The position numbers and the translations under genes are program-made. The notes under the pieces were generated by a model. That model ran no database searches and had not been told where the DNA came from. It saw nothing but the letters and a program-made list of their open reading frames with translations. 64,000 nt of DNA from Zerene cesonia (taxonomy: Eukaryota > Arthropoda > Insecta > Lepidoptera > Pieridae), in the NCBI RefSeq assembly GCF_012273895.1, contig NC_052125.1:3162001-3226000 (forward strand), read 5' to 3'. Shown piece by piece: positions 37,601-49,600 of the stretch. Each line of letters starts with the position of its first letter. Positions within the stretch are counted from its first letter, which is position 1.

Positions 37601-40600
37601 CATTTCGCTACGTTGGGGAAGGTTATATTTCAGTTCAACATTTAATATCAATATTTAATACGCCTATTTAAATATAATATAATGTTTGTGAGTGTATTCT
37701 ATTAACTAAAAAATGAATGAAATAGTAAATGACGAATGAGTGAATGATATAGTAAAGGACACTATTCTACGCATAAAGCATACATAAGTTGTGACGTTAA
37801 ATTCAAAATGGCGGCTGTACCAACGATCAAAAATAATTTACTTGAATGTGTGTTATGATCGTAATAATTTAATTGTAATAAATAACAAAATGCATCTTCA
37901 AACTACATAAAATAAAACTAAATGTACTGACCTAAATAAAAAATAATAAATATATATAAATTATGATTAAATTCTTGGTGATAGACAATTATATACAAAA
38001 CTACATTTCTAACAATGAAATTCATACGCATGACGTCACGAATTGAAGTCGTCCTTCGTCGTAATTATTTCATTATAATCTTAGCACTTTTTTTTGTATA
38101 ATGCCATATAAATATCATATTGGTTAAAAAATACGTATTTTTTTTAAAGCAGAGTAAATAGAAAGATATTTCCAGATATAAGAAAACATGAAGAATACTA
38201 ATAATAATCGCTAATACTATAAATGCGAAAGTGTGTTTATTTGTTTGTCTGTCTTCCACGTCGCAGCGGAGCGACTTTATGACATGATCTTAGTGTATGG
38301 AGAGTAAGATATATAAGATATAGGATAAGGAATGACATACTATATTTATATATAGAGTTACTTTTAATCGCGATCGTAATTTGCATTCACAATGCAGGCG
38401 AAGCCGAGGGCAAAGCCAGTGTTAAATGTTTAAGTCTAAACCTTTATTCTTTTCTATCTATAGTCACTGAGTTTGCACAAACTCGCTTGTTCAAACAGGC
38501 TTGTCAAACCGCAAAAATAATTCATCAATAAAAATACTAAAACCAAGTTTTTTCTAATAGTTATTATTTAAGTAGGATTAAGCATGGTAGGGATATATCA
38601 CTGGGATTTATCTTTTGTCTCCAATAATGTAAAAACATATACGAATGTTATTATTAAATAACAATGAAATTTTACAATATATTTTTTAATATTGTAAATT
38701 AGTACTAATCATATTTTATATACTGAAATAAACAATATTTATACATGTCATTGAACAACGCAATCTCTTATCATAATTTTTTATGGTATTAAATATAGCG
38801 CTTTCATTTTTGGATCGGGTTATACGCCATATATAGTAGCACGGGTAGTACTATGTAGATTTATTTAAACCCTATTCTCTATACTCGTCGATTTTTATTA
38901 CATATATAAATTATTTTAATCACGATCAATTCATCCAATTATATTATCATAGATAAACTCAATAATCATACAATAATGATTTCCTTCATCAAATTCATAC
39001 TTTTTATTTTCTGCGTTTGTTCGTTAAATCGACTAGTATAAAAAAACAGAGTTTAATTACTTTCACTAAAAAGTAATTCCATACCTTATTACTTATTTCA
39101 CTGCAACACAATAAACTCATTAGAATTACAACTGCAGAAACTGTAACTAGAACCTGCTAGTTAACCGAGACAAGAATGCCACGAAACAATTTGTAGAATA
39201 CCGTCACATCGGTCAAACTATAATCTAACATCACACGTAACAATAGTACAATGGACAGGCAGAAAACTAAAAAAAAAAAAACAAAAAAAAATTTTTTTTT
39301 GAACATCTGTACGCAAATATTTGAAACATCCCCTATACAGTGTACTATGCTACGTCACAAATGAAACAGACAAAACAGTAAATGCGTCCACGCATCCACA
39401 GATTATTCAATCAGCGGGCGGTACGACTATAATCGTACTGCCGCTGTCGTTCCCTGAGTATATCGCCGCCTTCTCCAAACTCCTCACGTATACAACCTCC
39501 TTCAAGCACCGCTCAGATTCCGAATCCTTTATGTGCTCATCCCCGTTTAGTTTCACCACCGACACGTGCTCTCTGGACACATCCGCCTCCGGTTTGATGT
39601 AGACCGTTTGCGTCGAACGCACTTTGCGGAACCTCATGTCTTTGGGTAAAGTGGACGTTTCTCTGGGTTCCACGCTAGTTGGAGTCGCGCTACGCGTGCG
39701 ATAGCTGGAGTTCAAATTCTTGGGCAGCGTGCTCGCGTCGTGCGTGTCCCGTGTGTTCGGCGAGCTCTCGGACTTGACCAGGCCAATGTCCATGAAAAAC
39801 TTCTTGAATTTCTCGACGAACGTCGGCGATTTCGATCTATTGAAGCTCATCGAGAGCCGCTCGTTCGATTGCTCCTTTGAGCTGACTTCATCTATTCGCT
39901 CTGGGATGTTCGAGGTGCTCTTGTGCTTTTCTAGAATGTTCGATCGCCGCTTCCACGGCTTCTCGAGTTCCTCCTCATCTATAAACGGTATGTCTTGGAG
40001 GTTATCGTCGTTTCGCGTGTCCACAGCTGCGTCTTTGAGTATTTTGATGACGGGCGTCGTTTGCGCGTCGGCTACGTATATTTGCGGCACGCTGGTGCTG
40101 GTGTTGTCCGTTTGTATGCCGCTATCGGCTAGACTTCCATTAATGTGCGTGCTTCCCGCTCCGGTGCTCAGAACTTTGGTCAATTGGTCGGATAGGGACT
40201 CCATTCTGTCTTGGACGGAGGTTCTGTAGAGATGCGTATCGTACGACGGTCCGGGCTCTCGCGGCGTTAGGTTCGACGTGTCGAAGTCTATCCGCCTGGG
40301 GAACTGCATCCTGTCTCTGTCGATGACCTTCAATCTGTCCGAGAGTACGGACGGATACTCCGTGGGCTGTGCGTGCCTTTGGTTCCAGGTCGATATTGTG
40401 GTGTCGGTGAAATCACTGAGGCTCGACCGGATAGAGGACCTGGGCGACCTGGCCTGTCTCAACAAGTCCGGATTATAGTCCGTTATAGTACGCCCGATGT
40501 ATATTCGTCCTGCGTACAAAACGCAGCATTAGACCTGCCGTTACACGGTACATATTCATACATTTCAGTTTATTTCACACCAGCCCGCATACACTGGACA

Positions 40601-43600
40601 CCACCGCTTCGCCGTTAGCACAAACACACGTGGAAAATCGCGTCAAAAATTGTGTAAAGAAATAAATAATAGAAAAAAAAACACACACACATACACACCA
40701 ACCAATAGGGATGAGGGAAGGGGACAAAATAAACTGAAATGTATATAATAGCAATAAATAATTACTAAAAGAAAATAAAATGCATTCACTCGGTATTAGG
40801 ATTGGGATCGCTACGACGTTAATAACAAAAAAAAAAATGTTAATACTCTACTAAATATAAAGTGTATTTTTATAAACTGGTTAATACATCGATCATGCAT
40901 TTAGAGAGTATGATATGACATGCAGAAAATAAACGGATAGAACGTAGTTGAAAAAACGGTATTATTTGTTTTTTGCCGAAATAATATTAAAAAATAATAA
41001 TAATAAATATATTATTAAAGAAGGGAATTAAGTCAGTATTTTTTATGCGACCAGTTCTTTAGTTTCTTTATTTAGTATCTCTTGAGAAATATATTTTTTT
41101 TAATTCAAAATTAAATATCTTAAATTTTTCGCAGAACACATTTCATTTTAATCGTAACCAATTCCGTTGTTGCGTAATCCCCCCTCTAACATCAATCCCC
41201 CCCCCTTAAATATCAAACCTTAACACAAACGTATCATGTTAATAACGAATTTCCACCACGAAAAAAAAAAACACATAGGTATTAAAACAGTTCCTATACT
41301 AATCTAGCCGAAAGTCAGTAACACGATACAAACACAAACTACTCGTATGTAGTGGGAAAACCATGAAACTCACTATAATGATCCACGGTAACCGTATGCG
41401 AACGCAAAGACAATCGTAGCTTTTTATTTGTATTCGGAGACCTAATAGGTAGTCTAGCGATCATACCTGTCGAAAATGATTATTTTTTTTTTTAATTTAC
41501 TACGTTTTTAGATTATCCGCCGGTTCAAAAAGGATTTTATAAATAAATGAATAAGATAAAGTCATCAATATAACCTTACATACTTAAGCTTTATTCACTT
41601 GTTTATCAATTCAACAATATTTAAATTATAATGAAGTATTTAAATTAAAATAGTCTCCGTAACAATAAAATCAACATCGAAATTCACATTCACACGAATT
41701 TCATCTCTATCACGACCGCATAAGTATCAAAACCGCACGATATAAAAATACACTTTACCGCTAAGAAAATATTAAAAAAAAATCCCACTTACCGGGTGTA
41801 TCGATCTCTTCCTGCGGTCTCGATGGCTTCGCGATGCTCTTTCGCTTCGACGGGGAGTGTTTCAGTGCTGAAATTATACATTTTTATATGTAGAATCGAG
41901 TATTTTTGAGAATTTTTTATAAAAAAAACGTAGTGCCGGTTAAATAATTAAAGCATTTATTGTAAAAAAAAAAACTAACAAAATTAGTGTTCGGCAAATA
42001 TAAAAAAAAGTGATAATAAATTTAATGTGAGCCCCCCACAAAAGTATCGGGCCTGGTTGATTTAAATTACCAAGTGTGTTAGATACAGACAAAAAAGGCA
42101 AATTTCATTTATTGTTTTGTTAAGCGAAATTATTACCAATGTTATCAAACACAGACAAATTATGTGGGTACTTTTTAGTAGCACAAAATAAACAAAAAAA
42201 AAAAATCAACGCATTTTTCAAAATGGCGTGTAAATCAAAGCCGAAATAAAGTAAAATTTATTCGCGTAAATAATTTTCCTCCCGTAAATAATAAACTTCC
42301 ACATTTCTCAACCTTATTATACTTTCCTTCCTTCCTTTATAAAATAACACTTTCATTGAATTTAGAAAGGCGGAAATTATTAATATCGTATCGGGAATCA
42401 GAGGCAACAGAGGAAAGAAGAAGAATTTAGGAATAAGAAGAGTGTCATGCCAATGCGAAGGAGAAAAAAACATGGCGACAGATTATTCAAGAAACGCGAT
42501 AGATAAAATATAGATTTCAATAAATAGCAGTAATAGAAATACGATCTAACTACGAACTCGAATCTAGCTACAATTATCATAAAAAAACTATAGATATATA
42601 ATGAATAATAGAAAAAATTGTTATAATGATTTCGTACATGAACTTTAACCAATGATATAAGATGATCTTTTTCAAAGTAACATTGAATTTCAATATAACT
42701 AAACCTATATTTTAGGTACATTTTGCATGTCGAAATATCTTGTCAAATGTAAAAAAAAAAACAACAATAATACAAAAAAAACCGGCATATCCTAATCATC
42801 AATCAATTCAAAAATCTCAATCTCAATCAAAATCAAAAAAATCACGAATAAATTTCACGAACAACTATCGTCATAACCTAAAAAACCGTCATTAATTCAT
42901 CCGTCATTATAACAATTTAAAAAAAATACAACACATTTACATAAAAAATCGGACGTCACGTTATCATGCTCAAAATCCTGACTTACTCAAACCTCCAGAG
43001 ATGCGCGCCAGAATCCGGTTTCGGACAGTGAGTTGAGAGTGGGGGGGGAAAAAACAAATTATTCTCACATGACAACATTATCCGTAGGGGGCGTGGTGCA
43101 TGACTTTCGTATACAATGTCATGCAATTGAGAAAAAAAATAGAAAAAAAGAACTAGCAAATAAAGATTTACATGCCGAAAATGTGAACGATCACAGAAAT
43201 TAATGTTGTAAATTAAAAAACGAAAAAAAAAAACCCAACTGTGATAAAATTATAATCAGCATATCGCCTAAAAATGAGTTTGGGTATTGGTGCATCACAT
43301 ACGTTCAACAGTATATTAAATTTAGGTAATAATTTGCACTAATTAATCAATACAAATTAATTTATGTTGACTTCAGAGTTTACAACTAAACTGTTCCCCA
43401 CTACACAAAACGCAACCTACATTAAAAATTTCACACCTCGTACTGTTAGGAACACCATTAAATATTTATTCTCTTCCTCACGCATAATACGTAACCATAA
43501 TTAAATTAAAGCAATTTAAAACAACTATTTTACTTATATCAATCATCAAGTGAAAAAATCCACAACAAAAACACCCATCATTTAAGACAACACTAATTAA

Positions 43601-46600
43601 AAATCTATTTTTAACCACGAAAAAAGAAACGAAAAACGAAATTTCCCACATTATTTGGAATCATAATTTACGCAACACAATATATATCACCCATTAAAAA
43701 ACATTATAATCTCCATTGTTTACCCAATACAGGACACATCACTTATCCAATATACCTTTACTACAAGTTTATTCAAACGTAGCTATCTATCACTTTCATT
43801 CCTAGACACTCGAGTCTAGGCCAGGTCTAGTCAGTTTCGGGGCACTAAACGCGGAGGCACATTAAATCAATCCATCACAAATACCAAAGCACCTATGTCT
43901 ATTTTAATCCAGGGGGGATACCGTTATGTCAGCAGAACCAACTCTATATTTGCACACTTGCATTAGCACTGCTTTAGGATGTCACAATTAACCTCTGGTC
44001 TTATCAGTTACTTAAGTTTACCTCAAGTGTAGCTCTCTAAATAGTAAGTTTAGTGCAGCTAAAGTCTAGTCTTTTATCTAGGCATTTCCCTAACTCTAGT
44101 GGCACTAAACACCTAAACACCTAAACACCGACACACCAACACCCGCGCCCACTACAACACACAATTAGCCTATAGCGTATGTACCTATGTAGCTGGTCAC
44201 CAAGGTTCGGAATTTGCGGTGATTCCCCTTGATCTCCGGGAGGTCCACTGATCAACAATTTAGTCGGGTTATAGTTTGGCGGATTGGGTTATAACTTTTT
44301 TTTTCAGTATTTTTTTTAAGATACAATTTTACAGTGTTATAATGGCTCCATTTTTGTTTGGTAGTTGACAATTTTGAAAAAACGAAGCCTTGAAAAATAT
44401 CAGACACATTTTTCTTAACAAAACCCATATTTACTTTTACTTTATACAGACAATTCGGTTTTTTTTTTTATACAACTCTTTACTCGTCCACCTTTTTCAG
44501 ATATTCAAAACATATCCCTTCCTTTGCCTCGGTTGGTTCTATACAAAGGGAACAAACTATGACAAAAATGTAATTTTTAATTCAAGTAATTACTGTAAAA
44601 TGGAGCCATTTGGTTTTCTCGTTATAAATACCTTATATAATTAAATAAAGACATAAAAAGCGTAACATATAACACATATTACCAGCAGTATGATCTGTAT
44701 GAATATTTCAGTTTCTTGTTAAAAAGAATATGTTTAAATACTTTAATCTAATGAGGGTAGTTTTGAATTATAGCTGCTAAGGTTCAAGTATGAATTCCTA
44801 TACGCTAAATAAAATTTCATTCAGTATAGGTCTGGTGAGCGACAGAGAAGTGTTTTCACTTCTGTCGTGCGCTCTTAAGAACACACGCATTATTTTAATT
44901 ATTCTAGATAGTTAAATTAAAATAATTTATATCAAAGGCTTTATTTAAAAAAAAAGCCATATAACTGTAAATTTTATCTCTTTTTATATTTGTTTCTCAA
45001 TAGGTCTATTTAATTTGGATAATTCCGATTTAACATAGGAATTTGAATGAAAAAGTAGGATTAAAACCAATAATTATCAAAAGTGTACATTAAAAATTAC
45101 CGTGCAGTGATTAGCGAAACTACCCTCATAAAATTAAAATATTTTAATTCCATAGAGAATCGAATCGACGCTTTTTTATACATATATTTAGCTACTAAAT
45201 TTAAAGTAATTTTGCTTAATTGTCTTAAAAATAAAGAATTGAAATTTATACAGGCATATGCTCTATCTCCCTTACACATATTGCCATCTCATTTCCATAT
45301 AAAGTCAATTATTTCACTTTCTTTAATATTAATTCTCAATTTCACAGCTTCTGGGTATGAAACTGTTTAGTTTATCTGTTAATAAAAATATCAAATAACG
45401 CATGTAAACATAAATTACAAAGTGTCAGATAGGCCATCAGTGTCTTTATCGGAAAGTACTCACGTCTTTAACGTCGTTTATTATCCATCATAGGATCAGA
45501 ACCTAAGTGGGAACGAAAGGTACCGTGCGAGCGAGATAGCATATGCCACTATAAATTAAATCCTTTAAATTATTATATCATTAGTCAATCAAAAAGCGTT
45601 AACGTTTATAATAAGTCGCAAAATTACTAGATTTTTTTTATATACCGGGACTTAAACTTTTAGAGGTTTTTTTTCAGAATCCACAATCTCAATCAATTAA
45701 CGTATATATTTATTTAGTTTTCTACATACTTTAACACTTTAGCTTAATGTCTAATAGAGTTAATAGAGTTTAAGAACAGACAAGGAGACAAAACTATTCT
45801 GGGGGTTAGTAGACACATAGAGAAATACAACGGTTGTACAAAAAGGCCGATACTTACACGAAGGTATTTTCTTAAATACAGTTTTCCCCATGAAATCGAG
45901 GAAACGCTGCGCGTAAAAACTAGGTCTATGTACGGATACTGTGTCCTGGAATATATAAAAATTAGATATAAGTCAAGATAACTTCTCTCGTTCTACATCC
46001 AAAGTCCAAAAAAAAGGCGTAGGCATAAGAGAAATTTTTCTCAATAATTCAATTTTGGATATTTTAAAGACACTTTTTGAAATTGTTCTAATTTTTTTTT
46101 CTTTAAAAAAGGGTCATGTCAGGCGATGTTCCTGGTCGGTTTATCATTTCAGATTCTACACTCACTACACTACACAAACAAAAACTTCTAACATAAAAAA
46201 ATATAACATAGTTTAAGAAAATTCTATTGCCTCGCACTCTTATACAGTGTATACACTGTATAATTGCTCTTATACAGTGTATACATTGGGGAATTATTGA
46301 ATCCCGGCCATCCCAATCAGGATAATACGATAAACTCAGGAAATTATTGCATCATCACCGATCGATCCCTGAATCACCGATCACCGATTGATGCCTCTAT
46401 CCATTTCAGGTCGAAATCGAGTCTAAACGTGTAGGTCGTACGATACAGGCGAAGTCAATGAAAAAGCGTGTTAAAAAAAAAAAAAAAAAAAAAAACAACG
46501 AGACAACCCACCCCATCGTGTATCATGCTCTTCCAGGTGTGCTCCAACTTTTTGCGAAGTCGGTACGACTGCAGTATGTCGATGATGCCGAGGAACAGAA

Positions 46601-49600
46601 GGAGCCGCTCGCCGCGCGCGTTCCGCGCCGGTATGCCGCCGGGCCTGATATAAACATATATATAAACTAGCTGCACCCGGCAAACGCTGTTCTGACTTAC
46701 TCTTATCATTTAGGGGTATGAAAAATAGATGTTGACCGATTCTTAGATCTAGCCGATGTGCACACAAAATTTCATGAGAATCGATTCAGCCGTTTCGGAG
46801 GAGTTTGGTAACTAAAATTGTGACACGGGAATTTTTTATATAAGAAGATATCGTTTTAATATTATAATTCATTTCAATTTTGTTAATTCGTATAAAATAC
46901 ACCAATAGATTGCTCATTTACGATTTCAAATTAGATTGATTTATCATAGATGAAATTAATTTTCTTATTAAATTTATAGTATAAATTAATAAACCAAAAT
47001 GGGATAAATCCAAATAAAAACTATCCTTTATCTTAAGTTGGACGAAATTACACATAAAATGGCCAAATTTCATCAAAATCGGTTCGGAGTTTGTGAATAG
47101 TTAATTGGGAACATACATCATGACACTGGGTTTTTATTACAAAAGCATGGTGGCTCAGTGGTGAGAACCTCGGACTTCGATAAGTGGTGGTTCGAGACCG
47201 GGGCGAGTGTGCAGAAAATAAATTGATTTTTCAATTTATCATAACATCACCACTGCTTAAAAGGGTGAAGTAAAACATCCCGAGGAAACCGGCATGTCCA
47301 AGAATCAAAAGTTCGATGACATGCGACATCTGCCAACCGGCACTTGGCCAGCGTTGGTGGATTATGGCCTGAATCCCCATAGAAGGCCTGTTGGCCCAGC
47401 AGTGGGAATATATATGGGCTGATGATGAACGCCGATGACATAAAAACACTCACGGCACGTCCTCCTCCTCGTCTATGGGCTCGCTTTCCGCTTGGATGCT
47501 CTCCATTGCCGTCGAATGGGCCACCAGCCGTTGCCGGTTTATCGACCTGACGTTGAAATTATAAAAAAAAACATATTGTCTTGAAAATAATGTCAAGATG
47601 TGTGCGAGATAATGTTTAGTGACAGAGAGTATTGTGTGGAAAGGTAGAAAATAATGTCGATAGATTTTATTTTTTTCTTTATATTGGATAGGGGCAAATA
47701 CAATATTAAGTAATATAATAAAAAGAAGGTAAAATGCATCTATCATTCACTAGATTTTCGCTATGATTAAGTATTTCTAAATACAGGGTCATTTTAGGAA
47801 AAATAAAGTTTTCAACTAGTTGAAAACCTAAGGATGTTAATCTGTGAATTGTATTCTATTCAATAGAAATATAATAATAGTTTATAATATGAGAAAAGAG
47901 TATTTATTTCAATAAAATGTTATATAATAATATTTTCCATGCACAGTACCGCCGCCATACAAAGTTACACACCCAACAAATCCCATAAGCGAGATACTTT
48001 AATAATTAGATACTAGTTCAATTAAATTTTCCTATATCTATTAAACTTATACATATCAAAACACCATGCTCAGACATTATGACTTCTTCTTGATTGACAG
48101 AGAAGAATTGAAAAAGAATTATTACAGGCAAATATCGATCTAAATCCAAGGCGAATAAGGTATAGTTTAAAATGCAATTGATACGTTAATAGATTAAGAG
48201 ACAGTACAGTGAGTTTCTTTCCATGCTTGTTCGTGAATTAGTAAGAAAAGGAAAATGGGACACTAATGTGTTCAAAAATAAGATTCATTTTCAAATTACA
48301 TAATATTTATACAAAAATAAGTAGATAAAGTCGATAAAAACATTATCGATACAAAATTAGCAAGTTATTTACACAAATCTAATTGAAAACTCCAAAGAAA
48401 CTAATTATCTATTGGTTAATTATAATGTCTGATTAGTGAACAAACATGCGAAACAGACACGTTAGCACGAAACGGGACATCACGTGTTAGAAACAAACAG
48501 ACAGACATAAAAACAAAAAAAAAAAAATACATATATATATAAAAAAAACATCGTACTGTGTCCTTTTCACTTGAGCTTTGAAATCTTCTTTTTGTTCCGA
48601 TCTGAAATTGTACATATTTTTGATTTGTAATTTTTTATTTTTATTTTGAAACACCGAGATTTGTAGTTTTTTATTTATGATATCCTCAAATGAACTTTAA
48701 AAATATAATTATTTTACCTATAATTACTAAAAAAAAAAAAAAAAAAACTAAACCGACTTCAAAATGTCCGAACTATTAACAAATTTAAATGCGACCACAC
48801 GGAAGCCACTGACTGTCATATAAAAATCATCAAAATCGTTCCACCCAGTAAACATTTTTAAGAAGAAGCAATTGGGCGGAATTTTTTTCACAAAATTGCG
48901 CTAAGCTACTGCTTTAACCATTTATATCAAAGAGTTGGATTCTCCAAAATCTATTTCAGACCTAGCCATGTATTCCTGTCCAATTTTATCGAATAGACAA
49001 CTTATAACTTAAAATACATATGTCACTAAGTCCTATTTCATCGGACTATAATTAACCTTGTTTCTAACTATAAAAAAAATCTTTTATCGTATCCTATTGA
49101 GTCCCCTTCTCTCCCTGTCCGCTTCGTCATCGCTCTCTCGTTCATTTAGTTCTATTAAATTGAGTTTATCCAACTTATCTCCAATAGTGCGCAAAGCTCT
49201 ATCTCTTACTAAGTTACCAACCACACCAAACTCTATTTCTCATACAGTTAGCAATAACACAAATTCAATCTTTTACTGTTTAACCAACCCCACCAAACAC
49301 TCTCCTTACGTAGTTGATAATCACTACAAACTCTATCACCACAATTACGCTAAACTCTACCTCTTAATACATTGTCAGCCACGCCAAACTCTATTCTCTC
49401 TCTCTAACTCTACTCTTCACCCAGTCATCAATCACGCCAAAATCTATCTCTCACCCACTTATTAATCACACCAAAGTCCATCTCTTCACCCAGTCATCAA
49501 CCACGCCAAACTCAATCTTTAACTTATTATTCCTCTATCTCTTACTTACTACTTCTCTATCTCTTGCTATCTCATACTCTCACCTAGTCCTATTCAGTCC

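Noticed and set aside
39720..40229. 169-aa plus-strand frame
   Set aside because: Antisense to PIP5K tail A, which has acceptor, phase and family context. The plus frame is Ser/Leu-rich as expected for an antisense shadow.
48981..49563. 135-aa Ser/Leu/Thr-rich frame at 49058-49465 with repeated ACCAAACTCTAT-like units
   Set aside because: Degenerate low-complexity pyrimidine-rich repeats in a PIP5K intron next to the exon end at 49584; no splice sites or protein-like composition.
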